From Sambucus nigra (lineage: Eukaryota; Streptophyta; Magnoliopsida; Dipsacales; Adoxaceae), in the NCBI GenBank assembly GCA_949130495.1, contig OX422213.1, positions 204,593,660 through 204,657,659 of the forward strand: a stretch of 64,000 nucleotides of DNA, in the 5' to 3' direction. The notes beneath the pieces are model-generated. The model searched no databases, was not told the origin of the DNA, and saw only the letters and a list, made by a program, of their open reading frames with translations. Both the position numbers and the translations under genes were made by a program. Shown one piece after another: positions 1 to 11,294 of the stretch (positions are counted from its first letter, which is position 1; each line of letters opens with the position of its first letter).

Positions 1-1562
1 TCCTTGAACATTACTATTTTTCTACTTTTCTTTCCGTCTATAGTTTATATGTTTCTATTAATCCCTTTTATTTGTATAATACTCATATCTTTTTTCTATC
101 TTTTTTCTTATGCAGATAGAGTTAATCCTAGCCTGAGTTCTACTAGTTATTTACTTATAAACAAGGTTGTAGGGGAAAACATCAAATCTTTCGAAGATCT
201 TCAGCTGAAGAAGCTTAAGGTGTTTGGAATCATTATTAACCCTAACCCTTTATAAGAGATCAGTTAATATTCTTCATATTTTTCATTAACACTCTTTTCC
301 CATTCAGTTTATATATTCATGAATTTCCACTTTTATATTTGTAGTACAACCTTTTGATTTAACTTTGGATGAGTGAAACATGTTGGTACCTATGTTATTT
401 CATGGTAGAGTATTTAAAACCAAGACAACCTTAGGTGAGTAAAAAGATAAGGTCCCTTCTAAGAGGAAAGAGAAAAAGCATGACGTTGAGAAGGTTCAAA
501 AGATTTCAAAGAAATCTGTTTCGCCAACCAAAGAAACTAATGGCACTTTAAGCCCCATTTAGGTAGTACCCTTATAGGACCCACTCGGGTATCGTGAATT
601 ATATCGGGCTCTTTAGGATCATCCGCAGACCCTTTATGGTAATTACCTACAAGCAAGCAAGTTTTATCATAACGAAATTCGTGATTGTGATAACAAATAC
701 TTTGCAAACCTTAGCCGAGGTAAGGAGGTAGGTTTGTCCATTACCAAGATGTTTCAGGTTCGTCCCCAATCATAGTCTTTCGTTTCTTAGCTTCTGCATA
801 ATTTTCTTATAACATTTGGTAGTTTCTGCATTATTTTTTGATAACACGTGTTCATCTATTTCCTCAATTTTCTCTTTCCTAGGCCTGATGCAGTGATCCA
901 AAAAAAATAATGAAGCTTTGGAGAATGCTACTATCATAAAAAAGTCATTGGACAAGTACAAGGGGAAGTAAGATATCCTGATGGGGAAAAGAAATAAGGA
1001 GATTGAGGATTACAAGAAATCTAAAGATGCTGAATTCACTAAGATAAAGGACGTTGCCAAGTTTACACTTGAGTCAACTGAATCCACCTTATCTAAGAGA
1101 CTGGATGAGGTCGTGAAGCAGGCCAAGGTGGATGTTATTATTGAGTATCATAGTTCCCTGACTTCTAGGATTTGGGGTTGCACTACATCAGATGTGGTTA
1201 TGATGAGAAGAAAGTATGGGTAATCCATGACATTCCAAAGATTTTCATGGTGGTTTAAAGTTGGCTTATCAATGATGATATGGGTAGATCCATTTCTTTG
1301 GAGTTTGACGTTAAAAATGATGATAAGGCATCTACAGAGGTAAAGATTAGCATTACACATGATATCATGGACACTCCAGAAGAGGGATATGGTGATGATG
1401 GTGGTGATGGTGGTGGTGATGGGAATGACCCCACTCTTGATGATGGCATTGTTGCAAATGTTGCGCTTAATTTTCCATCTTTATCGTGCTTCTTATTTTG
1501 TTGGAACACTTTATTCGGCCCTGCGTGGATTTGCTCTTATTTTTGTTTAAATACTTATGTAT
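1..1562 (+). pseudogene. Decayed plus-strand coiled-coil gene, possibly the antisense ORF of the Tat element
   Basis: Broken plus-strand coding remnants lie opposite to and downstream of the Tat pol gene. A pyrimidine-rich tract ending in TGCAG at about 90-115 looks like a 3' splice site followed by an exon-like stretch to 255. A Lys/Glu-rich stretch lies at 430-560, and a charged helical stretch follows at 981-1180 (EIEDYKKSKDAEF, then a leucine/lysine heptad-like run). An acidic, glycine-rich tail encoded by GGT/GAT triplets lies at 1380-1445. Stops and frameshifts separate the pieces. Some Tat/Retand-type elements are known to carry an antisense gene between pol and the 3' LTR. Position, strand and coiled-coil composition fit that, but I cannot show homology by eye. 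A captured host gene fragment is the alternative. Confidence 0.4.
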
Positions 1563-2829
1563 AGTCTGTAGTTTTTATACTCCACTTATGAGGACCACAA
1601 GATCTTTTATGTTCCATTCTGATTTGTTTTGATGTGATCATCATTGAATATTTTGGTTAAGAATGTGAATACTAACAGGTTTTCCTTTCGGTGCCCATAT
1701 ACGCTTTACCATTTTTTACTCCTAGATTATTTATAAATCTACAACCGAACATTAGTTTGTTGATAATCTCATAAGATCCTTAAATTATTCAGGCCAAAGT
1801 TATGAAGGCTGAGGCAAGGTCGAACTTGTGATGGCTGACCTTTAATTAATTGATTTTCTAACTATCTCTTCTTAAATTATCCGAGAAAATTGATGATCTA
1901 TCAAATCCCGCTCCAACTAACTTTTAATGAGATTGGTGAAACCAATTGTTACTTTTCTCTAAGTAAAACTCAAATTGTTGTATCAGAGAGAGACTTGTAT
2001 CAATGTGATGATTGTAGTCCTTAAACCAACTTATTTCAAATCAGCGTAGCAAGTTTTTAATCAAGTCTTAAACTTGAGCTAATTTATATTAAAATGGTTG
2101 AACTTGTTAACAATTCCCTCTTCACTCTTATCATGGTTCTTACCCAAGTTCTGCACATAAGATGAGGGTAATTTTGATATTAGTGAAATAATTTTTAGTC
2201 CTCAAACCAATTTATCTTAAATCAGTCGATCAAGTAAATTTAATCAAGACCTGCCCTTAAACTAATTTATTTTAAATCGGCTAAACTAGTTAATCTTTCC
2301 CCCCTATGTTTATCTTAGATCTTATCCAAGTTAAACATTTAAGATGAGGGTGATTTTGAAAAGGTGTTTAACTTTATCCTAGGCTCATCATTTTTTTAAT
2401 TTTGATTTCTAACTATTGTTAGGGGAAATTTGTGCCAACCTTTCTCTTGCAAAAGTTTTTTATCATTATTTTGTTTGAGTAAGAATTATCAAGTAATATA
2501 TAGTCTTTGGGTTTTAAGTTTAATTTTTTTAGATTAATATTGTTTTCCCTTTGTTATTATGCTCCTGATATGAGCTAAATCTTGGTTGGGTTCATCCCTT
2601 TCTAGAGTTGGTCTTCATTTATGCCATAGTTTGAGAAGTGACCCTGAGTTTAAATCCATAGGCAATTCTCCTTTTATGCCATAAACAAAGTTCATAAAAA
2701 GTACGATAAAGCAATATAATCAATAAAGATATGAGGGAGAAAGTATTTGCACTCTTCCACATTGGTGGCAAAATTTACATCATATTTACATCTCTTATTT
2801 GCATTCAAATTTCCCTCTTCCTATCTAAT
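1563..2829. other. Non-coding AT-rich spacer downstream of Tat integrase
   Basis: No supportable gene is seen. The stretch is AT-rich and contains one recognisable divergent duplication (2021-2362, listed separately). By position it would be the 3' untranslated region of the minus-strand Tat element. I could not identify LTR ends, a polypurine tract or a target duplication here. Confidence 0.5.
2021..2362. repeat. Divergent tandem duplication, period about 182 bp
   Basis: Two adjacent copies share the ordered landmarks TTAAACCAAnTTAT, AAATCAG, AATCAAG, a pyrimidine-rich stretch and AAGATGAGGGT. The last landmark recurs at 2159 and 2341, 182 bp apart. The copies differ at many positions, so the duplication is old. 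Tandem repeats in the 3' untranslated region are a known habit of Tat/Ogre-type elements, which fits the location. Confidence 0.5.
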
Positions 2830-3860
2830 GGAAGTATTTTTTGAGTTATTCCTCATTCCATGGTTTGTTAAATGGTTCTCCATCAAGGTTTTTCAGCCTG
2901 TAGGTTCTAAGGACCACTTCCTCAGTGATTCTGTAAGTGCAATGCCAATTCGGGTGTAATTTGTTTTGCTTATATATGACCTTTTTTAAGGACATAGTCC
3001 ACTATCCTCAGTAGCCCACTTTTAATCTTCTTGTTATTATACCTTGCATCCTTTTACTAATATGTTTCTTACCTCATCATAACATGCTCATGCACTTTTT
3101 TTAGTAGATCGAGATCCAATCTACAATCTTCTTGGTTTTTGTGCTCATCAAAATGATGAACCCTATGGATTGGTAGGATAATTTTAGTTGGGACCAAAAA
3201 TTCAGACCCATAAGGAAGCCTGAGTGTGGTTTTCCCTATTGGAGTCCTTGGTGTAGTCATGTATGCCCAAAATACATTATAAAGATCCTCCATTCATCTT
3301 CCTTTATATTCCTCTAAGCTTGCCTTAATCCCATAAAGTAAGGATCGATTTGTGACTTTCGTTTAGCCATTGGTCTGACGGTGAACTAGTGCGTAGAAGG
3401 AAGACTTTATGTCTTGTTGTTCACAATAAGTTCAGAGTGTGTCATTGTCTAATTGAGTCTCGTTGTCATTAATGAAAGCCTGAGGAATCTCATAACTTCA
3501 CATGATATTCCTCGACATGAAATTGAAGGATTTATTTTTGGTGATTTCTATCAATGGTTCAGCCTCAACCCGCTGCGTGAAGTAATCCACTACTACTATT
3601 AAGTCCTTAAACCTTCCACGTGCTTGTGGTAAAAGGAAAACACTGTCCATCCCCTTGGGCAAATGGCTATAAAGTAATTATTTGAGTGAGAGGCTAATGG
3701 GGATGATGCCATATGTTTGCGTGCCTACACGTTTTTGCATAAGCATGTGCATATTTAGCCAAAATAGGATAGAATTACCCTTGCACAATAATTCTCTTTG
3801 CTAACGACATGCCTGCTATATGACTTCCTTATGAACCTTCAGGAAATTCCCTCAAAATGT
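2830..3860 (-). pseudogene. Tat integrase remnant
   Basis: Minus-strand reading recovers the integrase in pieces spread over frames. A degraded zinc-binding region lies at about 3860-3680. The catalytic-core stretch at about 3620-3540 reads VVVDYFTQRVEAEPL, matching the family's VDYFTKWVEAEPL segment. The best preserved part is the core end at 3293-3069, with WAYMTTPRTPIGKT and YGSEFLVPTKI matching the usual RTTPRTPTGETP and YGSEAVIP motifs. The C-terminal tail at about 2960-2830 contains YRLKNLDGEPF and a WNEE motif. Stops and frameshifts interrupt all parts, so it is non-functional. Confidence 0.8.
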
Positions 3861-4149
3861 AATCTACTTTTGAGCGATGAACTCACCTCAATAGTGGGAG
3901 AAGAAAACCTATTTTGTATAATACATCTCTAAATATTACAAATTTCTCATCTCTAAACTTTGTCTTTTTATCTTCACCTTTGATTCTAGAAGCTTCCCAT
4001 CGTTAAGGTAATCGATTATTGGGTCCATCGATGATAGATCGAGGTTAAGATTATAAAAATTTCTGACTCTTCTACATCTTCTATTTTAATACTATGGTTT
4101 GCTAAAATTTTAATTGGTACTACCTTATGGAGCTAGTCTTGCCATGGCA

Positions 4150-4500
4150 TATTCTCATGCATTTTCTATTCGTGGAACTCTTTTTACTTTGAATTTGTCC
4201 AACTAAAGGATATGTTCTTTTACCCTAGCCAGATACTTGGCCATCTTTTTATCTTTTGCCTCATATTCTCTAAATATTTGTTTGACGACAAGCTATGAGT
4301 CACTATGAGACTGAATTTGTCTCACCTTGATTGATAGTGCAAGGTTAAATCATGCGATCAACGCTTTATACTTTGCCTTATTATTTGAGGCTGTGAAATT
4401 GAGTCGGAGCGCATAGTCGATGTCGGTTTTATTCGGGATAAAAAATATGACTCCTGCTCCACTTCCTATTCCACATGAAGAGTCATCGACACATAATTTT
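4150..4500 (-). pseudogene. Tat second RNase H (aRNH) remnant
   Basis: Minus-strand frames give DDSSCGIGSGAGVIFF, YALRLNFTASNNKAKYKAL, then HSDS and LVVKQIFREYEAKD. In intact relatives these are the G-(S/A)-G-A-G strand, the NNEAEYEAL helix with its catalytic Glu, and HSDSQLVVNQ. This is the archaeal/plant-type RNase H that Tat elements carry in addition to the RT-linked one. The Glu of NNEAEYEAL corresponds to Lys in NNKAKYKAL, so a catalytic acidic position appears lost. At least one internal stop follows KYKALIA. Confidence 0.75.
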
Positions 4501-4614
4501 CAAACTAGAATTTACGGTAAAAATGGATCACGGTCTTCTTACAAAACTTTATTTCCTTCTTCTATATTAGAACTGGTATTTCTCGAACCTTCAACACTCG
4601 AACCGTAAGATGGA

Positions 4615-4920
4615 TCCAACCCTTCAGAAACCAAACCATAAGAGGGTTCCCCTGAGAGGGGAGACGACACTTTAATAGACGACCCATGAGAGGCTTCCCT
4701 TAAGGGGAATCTGATCATTCAATAGTTGACCCGTGAGATGATTTCCCTGAGATGGAACTGACCCTTTAATAGCCGACCCATGAGAGGGTGCCCCTGAGGT
4801 GAGAGCCTATCCTTTAATTGTTGACCCATAAGAGGGTAACCCTGAGTGGGGAGTCAACCCTTTAATTGTCGACCCGTGAGGGGGTTCCCCTAAGTGGGAA
4901 GCCCACCCTCTAGTGGTTGA
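4615..4920. repeat. Six-copy minisatellite, period about 48 bp, between the two RNase H domains
   Basis: The motif CCCATGAGAGGG (variants CCCGTGAG and CCATAAGAGGG), followed by CCCCTGAG and a CCTTTAAT stretch, recurs near 4635, 4683, 4730, 4777, 4825 and 4873. Spacing is 47-48 bp. It lies in the linker between the Ty3-type RNase H and the second RNase H of the Tat element. In intact form a 48-bp unit would add 16 residues per copy. Copies have diverged but the period is clear by eye. Confidence 0.75.
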
Positions 4921-4952
4921 ACCCTGAAGAAGTATTTATGATGAACTTTCCT

Positions 4953-5594
4953 TTATAGAAATTGGATCCACCCATGTAAAATTTGAGATAAAATCATCCA
5001 GGGCTTGCCCTTTGATTTTTTTGAGTGTTGATAATCAATATTGTACCCTCCTAGTTCAATGGACCATGCCATTAATTGACCATATTTCTCTGGTTTTTGC
5101 ATTATTTTTCTCAAAGGTTGATCCATCATAACCACAATTGAATGATCTTAGAAGTAAGGTTGCATCTTCCTTGTCGTTTGGATACGATCAAATACAAACT
5201 TTTCTATCCTTGGGTATCAACCTTTTGCCCCTTGAAATGCCTTACTTGTATAATAAATGAATTGTTGCACACCCTGGTCTAGGCTAACCATGGTTGAACT
5301 TTGTTGACTTTGAAACAATAAGATACAAGTATATTTTTTTCTTTGTATAACGGTTGTAACAATAACGGAGAAGATCCCAAATACACCTTAATTTCTTAAA
5401 ATTCCTTTTCATATTCTTTATATCATTACACAATGAAAGATGCTACTTTTCTCAAAGTCTTAAAAAATGGCAAGTAGTTATCAGTGGCTCTAGAGATGAC
5501 CTTGTTCAATACATAACACACCTTGTGAGTCTCTGAACCTCCTTCCTGGTTCTTGATGCCCTTATCTCTATTAGAGCCTTGATCTTTATCGGGT
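4953..5594 (-). pseudogene. Tat RT thumb and Ty3-type RNase H remnant
   Basis: From 5594 downwards the minus strand shows a thumb/connection stretch with IKALIEIRASRTRKEVQRL, matching the family's KEVQRLTGR motif. RNase H then follows at about 5330-4953: FIYYTSKAFQGAKG, YPRIEKFVF, and an open stretch at 5135-4953 with DQPLRKIMQKPEKYGQL and WSIELGGYNIDYQ. These match VLTDQPLRQILQKPEASGRL and WAIELSEFDIEY of Tat/Athila elements. Several stops and frameshifts are present. The palm of the same RT lies on the far side of the solo LTR, at 8621-9235. Confidence 0.8.
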
Positions 5595-5599
5595 CTATG
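5595..5599. repeat. Target-site duplication CTATG, low-coordinate copy
   Basis: CTATG directly precedes the LTR start TGTAAC at 5600. The identical pentamer follows the LTR end at 8616-8620. Five base pairs is the normal duplication length for Ty3/gypsy integration. Confidence 0.93.
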
Positions 5600-6967
5600 T
5601 GTAACACCCCGCCAAATTAAATACCAGGCGATCAGTCATTTACTAGAGGTGAACGATTGGTTCATTCTTAGCATCACTGTCGTAAAATAAACTTTCCAAT
5701 TTAAACACCCTAAATAATTAAGCTAAGTGTCAATATCACTTAAAACGTTTTTTCCATATTATTTAAAGCCAATTATAAAAAAAAACGTTAACAAATAACA
5801 GTTTAAGAGTCACACAATTTTATTAAGACTGGAAATGATCATCCCAGAAATTTAAGCATTCAAATAACTAATACCAACTTTAAAGCCATAAAGGAAAACC
5901 ATCCTGACAGAAATGAAATCCCAAAGAATAAAATACTAAAGATAAATGAACATAATCTCTGACAAATCCAACTGAATAAGGAAACGGGTGACACATGCCC
6001 AACTAATTAAAACTGAATTAAGAGTGGAATCAACAACGAGGTCGTCTAAGAAAATGGCCTGAAAATACCACCTAAGCTGCAATACATCCAGTCCGAAGAA
6101 CCTAATCATGACTCCCCTATGGCTGGGCACCTGTAATATATACATATATATACAAGAGAGAAAAGATGACAAGAGACGGGTCAGATCCATATTGTAAAAC
6201 AGTTTAAATTAGTTTAGCAAGTATTTAAAATGCTTACCGGCTAATGCAACAATCATGCTAGTATGCGACACTCTCTTGAGAAATTCTCACCTCTCACCTA
6301 GTGTGCACGCCGACCGCACTATTACCCCCGAAAGTTCATTTTAATGTAAGTCTCCCATAAGGTTTCATGTTGGCAATTTATATGGCTAAGATATTTATTT
6401 TCTGAGATAAGGTTCGCACAACTATCTCATATTATTTTAAAAATATACCATTGTTGTCACAAGATTTCCAAGCACTTATATTAAAGTCGGAGTATTGATT
6501 TGTTACTAAACTACTTTTTATACACAGATGAAAGTTCCCAGTTCCATGTCTATATATATATATATGTATGTATATATTAAATCACTCATATATTATATAT
6601 AATATCGGCACCCCACATAAACTTTATGGTGCTGGCATACTCTGCTATCAAGTCCCCGTATCACTCGTACTAAGGGAAATACTAGTTCAGAATCACTCTT
6701 GAACTGTATTAACACAAAACACATACAAATGGAGGCGAAGCATAGTTACAAGTCACTAAGAGGTCAACACATACCCTCACGTCTCTTAGGACCGTCTGAC
6801 TATCAATCAGATAACATGTACTAAGGATTCCTATGTTCTAGGGTACATGTCAATATCCCCCCATAAAGGTCCCATCGAGATAAGATCGTCCCGGCGCGGT
6901 AACCTCCGTGATAGCAAGTAGCGCGGGCATGATTTTTCACATATATAATATATGCACAGACACACAG

Positions 6968-6969
<2 letters not shown>

Positions 6970-7012
<43 letters not shown>
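6970..7012. repeat. (TA)n microsatellite
   Basis: An uninterrupted TA dinucleotide run of about 43 bp lies inside the solo LTR. A shorter TA/TG-rich run lies at about 6551-6600. Confidence 0.97.
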
Positions 7013-7015
<3 letters not shown>

Positions 7016-7467
7016 CTGTCCACATTTCTAAATTAGGTACACCCACGACCCATAATTATGATTATTCGTTCTTATTACACTTTACTCAATTATTCCGTAT
7101 AACAGCCTCGTCCTTTTTATTCTTATTTATAGGATATTCCAAACTTACTTCTTTTCTCTCGAAGTGTTCTACCTTCTTAAGTATAATTTCAGTAGGTACT
7201 CTCACTTACTTTCTAGTCTACTTCCTAACGAGTCTCAATCTTTTATTTAAACGTTCCCATAACTTCCTATGTGTATATTACACCCCGTTAACCCTAAATT
7301 CGTCTTACATTAAATACTCACTTTTTATTAAGTCCTACTGGTCCTCTTTATGTCCCAAAATGTTCTAAAAATAATGCTCCAAGATTACTACTCATTTTAA
7401 TTGGAATAAACTATTATAAGAGGAATATGAGTTTTCCAGGAGGGGTCAATCGATCAATGGAAGTGGG

Positions 7468-7493
7468 TCGATCGATCGATCGATCGATCGATC
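7468..7493. repeat. (CGAT)n microsatellite in the solo LTR
   Basis: About six tandem CGAT units form a self-complementary tract. A related but interrupted cluster sits at the corresponding place in the chromovirus LTR (13097-13170). Confidence 0.95.
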
Positions 7494-8615
7494 AAGCAGT
7501 TATTGCGAAACTGCAGAAAACCCAGTTACGAAAATCTTTCTCCAAACTCAACCAAATCATCATATTTATCTCACAAACTCCCAACAAATGATACTACAAG
7601 TGTTATATACCCAAATACATAATTTTTTACGTAAAACATGTGAGTCTTCATCAAGTATAACGATTTAAATGGGTAAAATCTACATAAGCTTCAAGAACCC
7701 TAATCGTTTCTTTAAATTTAAATTATTCTAATTCTTTCCCAGATTTTCTACTTCTAACTCAATGAAAATTCGTTGTGTATCCTCTACATGTGAATTAGAT
7801 TTCCAGAATATGATTATTACCTCTACAACATTCAAATTATAATCTCTAATATATGCTTTCTTTCATGAAATTAGTTCTAATCAAACCTAGGCTAACATAA
7901 TTGAAGCATTAACTAAAAATAAAGCAAGATAGATACTTGCCTGGAAATTTAGTTTCCGATTTGTGGAAGAAAGTGGTGTGGTTGTGTTCCCCGTCACGCG
8001 ATCTACGATTTGACGGTGACGACGGTGCAAACGACGAAGTTTTTGTCCTAGAACTCCTTAGAAAGCTTCTCCACTTCTTCTCCAATGACCGTTCTTTGGT
8101 TTTGCTTATGTTAACCCTAGATGACAATCCCTAACAATTGATATAGCCTTGGTAAATTCGTGGGTTTAATTACCCAAAAATATGAAATGTCCAAAACGCC
8201 ATCCCGGGACGTTAATTAGGCCTAAAAAAGCCCTGAGACACAAACTAAACCCCCGGTACATTTTTTTGACTATCTCGACCCTTCCGGACACATTGGCGCA
8301 CTCAAAATGACCATACGAGTGACTTATAATTTATTCACTTTTAATAATACTAATTTAATCCCGACACGACACCGTTGCGTCCGGATTTAATTTCCCCAAA
8401 ATTATCAAATTATATACTCGTGATAATTTTAATAAATTCGATTATACATAATACTTTATCCGTTAAGTAATATTCAACAGAATCTCAATAATTACTAACT
8501 CTCATCGTGCTAGTAAGTATTTAAAATAATTTCCGAATTAATATTAAATTAATATCTCAAATTAAATTTAATAAATCCCCTAAATTAAAAAGTCATAAAA
8601 ATACGGGGTATTACA

Positions 8616-8620
8616 CTATG
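8616..8620. repeat. Target-site duplication CTATG, high-coordinate copy
   Basis: This is an exact match to 5595-5599. The RT reading resumes immediately beyond it, supporting a clean insertion into the Tat RT. Confidence 0.93.
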
Positions 8621-9235
8621 TTCCTCTTTTATTCATGATAAAGCCGAGTAACTTTCCCAACCCCAGACAAAAGATAGACTTGGTTGTGTTCAACTTCATT
8701 GTGTGCTTCTCCATCGCGTCGAAATTTTTGGTTGTATTTCATATTATACTCAGCTATCAGACTCTTAATCAGCCTGTCATCAACATAAATCTCCATTATT
8801 TTCTGATTTGGTCCTATAATATTTTGTTCTCTATTCATTGATACATTTCTCCAACATTTTCAAGCCAAACACCATTACTTTATAGCAATATGTACCCTTA
8901 TCGATGATAAAAGAGGTTTTCTCAGCGTCATACTCATTAATAAAAATCTAGTTGTAGCTAGTATATGCATCCATAAAGCTCATGATCTTATGATCTACGG
9001 TGGCATCTACCATTTGTTCTATTCGAGGTAGATAAAAGTACTCTTTTGGTCATTCCTTGTTCAGGTTGGTGAAGTCAACGCACATGTGCCACTTACAATT
9101 CTACTTTGGTAAAAGCACAATATTAGACAACAAAGATGGACATGCATTAAGCAACTTCATTACTTCTTCCTGAATTATTTGATATCTTTCAGGAAAAAAT
9201 TGTCTTCTTTTCTACTTTAGCTCCATCGTTAAGGG
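8621..9235 (-). pseudogene. Tat reverse transcriptase palm remnant
   Basis: On the minus strand the order is FFPERYQIIQEEVMKLL, WHMCVDFTNLNKE, YFYLPRIEQMVDA, HKIMSFMDAYTSYN, EKTSFI, GTYCYKVMVFGLK and IYVDDRLIKS at about 8770. These are the ordered RT motifs of Tat elements, including the MDAYSGYNQI and YVDDMLVKS blocks. The catalytic YVDD survives, but stops and frameshifts break the frame elsewhere. The reading stops at the solo LTR boundary and continues as the thumb at 5594. Confidence 0.85.
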
Positions 9236-9539
9236 ATCAACATCTAGATATTGACGTATAGTTTTAGGATCAATCCCCAACATATATTAGTGCGAACACG
9301 TAAAGATGTTCTTTCTTTCTTTCTTTCAAAGGCATGATCAACTTGGTTTTAACATTGGGCATTAAAGACGAGCCTGTTTAAATGATTTTTTAGGTTACTC
9401 TTCATTGAGAACCACCATGCCTACCTGCACAGCTTCTTCGCCCATTTGTTATTTTTTCTCATCCCTGGGTCAAGAGTATCGATATTATACGAAGTTATCA
9501 TGCACTTATAAGCTTCCTTTTACTCAGTAGACGTGAACT

Positions 9540-9960
9540 AACATTCTCTTGCCACTGCTTGATCTCTGCATACCTTTTCTACTCAAAATGAGTAGGAAAT
9601 CTCATCATTTGATGAACCGTAGATGGGACAACTTCAAATTATTGAAGGTAGGCTCTTCCCAAGAAGATGTTATATGCCGATATCATATGTTGGTCCACGA
9701 CTGTGAAGTTTATTTTCTTAGTCAAATACGTCAGCCATTTTCCCATACATACATACATATAATTTTATCATACCAAGTGGGAAGACTTTTTCCCCACTAA
9801 AGCCGATGAGGGGTTGGTGGTAAGGCTTTATCATCTTTATATTTATCTTAAAACCTCTAAAACAGTCCTAAAAAATTAGATCTTTCAAACTTATTCCATC
9901 AACGAGAATTTAGGAAACGTTATACTGGTTGACCATGGGTCTTACGATTACTGGATCATC
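9540..9960 (-). pseudogene. Tat protease remnant
   Basis: The minus strand shows ILVDGIS at the position where Tat proteases have (V/I)LVDNGSS, so the catalytic D-(T/S/N)-G-S loop is degraded. Next comes YHQPLIGFSGEKVFPLGMIKL, matching the YDAPLIGFTGDKVYPVG segment, and then DQAVARECFY, matching the post-protease QAVARECY motif. The frame is broken by stops. The identification rests on motif order between gag and RT. Confidence 0.65.
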
Positions 9961-10369
9961 ACTTGGGTAAAGTATGTTCTTGAAATCCAATCTATAAAAG
10001 CCAATGATTAAACGATCGATGTTCACTTTACTAGGACAAATTTCTTCCTACATTTCTGTTGTAAGATTTATATCCCTTCGTCGAACACCTACCTTTATTT
10101 CTCCCACATTAGCCTTTTTGTCAGCTGGTTCAGTTCCTCCACCAGTTCCTCCTCCTGAAATCATCATTATGCCAAACGAAATCATGTATAGTTTTGCTTT
10201 TGTAGATTTAGTTTTTTCAAGAAATGGGACATCCTCCATGGTAACATCATTATCTAATTCATATTTTTTATGTTTTGCTTACCTTATCCCTTGTTTTCTC
10301 TATCTTGGGAAGGAGATCCTTAACACTTTATGTTCTCTTAAGGACGATCATTTCAATCCACAAGCCTGT

Positions 10370-11240
10370 TTAGCCGACCCTTCTTAATAAGCTTCTCGAT
10401 CTTGTCCTTTAGAGTGTAACATTCATTTGTTTTGTGGCCATAATATTTGTGAAATTCACAATACTTGTTCTTATTCCTTTTATTGGGTGGGGATTTTAAT
10501 TATCTGAGTCACTTGACCTATTCATCATCCTTGATCTTATTCAGGATGTGGTGGACTTTTCTAGTGAGGGGAGTGAAACTTGCAAACTTATCTTATGACT
10601 TCTTATCCCTTTTCTTTATCTTTTCCCTAGGAAGACTTCCCAACTCCATCTGTTTTAAACTTTCCTATCTTTGCTTCCATTGCCTCTTCGTCTTCCATAA
10701 ATTTTCTAGCCACGGATAGAATTTTGTTCATTATTATAGGAAGGTGTTTAGAGAGTGCCTAATAGAGATTTCCAGGATGAAACCCATTAATGAGGGTTGC
10801 CATGGAAATCTTTTCATCATAGTCAATGATTTCTAGTTCTTCTTTGTTAAACAATGAAATGAAATCTCTAAGAGTCTCCCGCTTCTTCTGTAGGACGTTA
10901 GGGAGGCGTGTGACCCTCCTCAATGGTTTCAATATAAAGTTAAAGTTGTGTATGAATTTTTTAGCAAGGTCTTTGAAGTTTTTGATCTGACATTTAAGCA
11001 TAATCATATGCTACACATGAGTTACCACCGTGAGAGTTCCTGAGAAATAATGACACCTCATTTCATCTGGTACCAATTAAATGTCAACATCTAATTAATA
11101 CTCTCTATATGGTGAATTAGATTCTCACTCCCATTATATCTTGTTGTTACCTCTGGGGGTTTAAACTTAGTAGGAATATGATAGCTTAAAATTTCTGGGA
11201 CGAAGGGAGACAAGTCCAAAAATACTTTTTCAAAGGTATT
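10370..11240 (-). pseudogene. Tat gag remnant with zinc-knuckle-like motif
   Basis: An open minus-strand stretch at 11007-10759 (82 codons) contains KDLAKKFIHNFNF and ETLRDFISLFNKEELEI, followed by ATLINGF. This matches the gag capsid core of Tat elements (F...R.....T..L....QK..E(S/T)LRDFI.RFN.E). Nearer the C terminus, at about 10465-10370, the strand reads YCEFHKYYGHKTNECYTLK. That is the C-x2-H-x4-H-x4-C knuckle typical of this lineage's gag. The upstream part is cut off by the chromovirus inserted at 11295. Confidence 0.75.
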
Positions 11241-11289
11241 TTTATGCTTTACAGGTCCCCTAACTTGTTCTCCTGTCTCTGAATATAAC

Positions 11290-11294
11290 TTTTC
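11290..11294. repeat. Presumed target-site duplication TTTTC of the chromovirus (one copy)
   Basis: TTTTC directly precedes the LTR start TGTGAC at 11295. The partner copy should lie beyond the window, after the remaining part of the 5' LTR, so this cannot be confirmed here. Confidence 0.5.

Larger units (their letters stand above)
5600..8615 (-). mobile_element. Solo LTR, 3016 bp, Ty3/gypsy, related to the chromovirus LTR at 11295
   Basis: The segment starts TGTAACACCCCG and ends CGGGGTATTACA, giving TG...CA termini in an inverted repeat, and is flanked by CTATG duplications. There is no internal coding region, PBS or PPT. It is therefore a solo LTR left by recombination between two LTRs. 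It shares blocks with the LTR at 11295-14266 in the same orientation: the AATTAAATACC start, CATCACTGTCG, a cluster of GATC motifs, GCCCTGAGAC, a GGCGCACTCAAAATGACCATACG block, and the end. It is clearly diverged and represents another subfamily. It contains a TA microsatellite (6970-7012) and a CGAT microsatellite (7468-7493). Open frames inside it have no recognisable product. Confidence 0.93.
2830..11294 (-). mobile_element. Decayed Tat-lineage Ty3/gypsy retrotransposon body, split by a solo LTR
   Basis: Read on the minus strand, the order is gag (11240 to 10370), protease (about 9960-9540), reverse transcriptase (9235-8621, resuming at 5594), Ty3-type RNase H (about 5330-4960), a second RNase H of archaeal/plant type (about 4500-4150) and integrase (3860-2830). 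RT before integrase defines Ty3/gypsy order. The additional RNase H is the hallmark of the Tat clade (Ogre/Retand relatives). The element is riddled with stops and frameshifts and cannot be autonomous. Its 5' end, including its 5' LTR, should lie beyond the window because the chromovirus at 11295 is inserted in or just upstream of gag. Confidence 0.85.

Noticed and set aside
6831..7368. Open frames around 6831-7368 with Tyr-Ile runs
   Set aside because: They run through the (TA)n microsatellite inside the solo LTR and have no recognisable domain.
7909..8134. Overlapping plus and minus open frames at 7909-8134
   Set aside because: They lie inside the solo LTR, are short and opposite to each other, and have no family resemblance.
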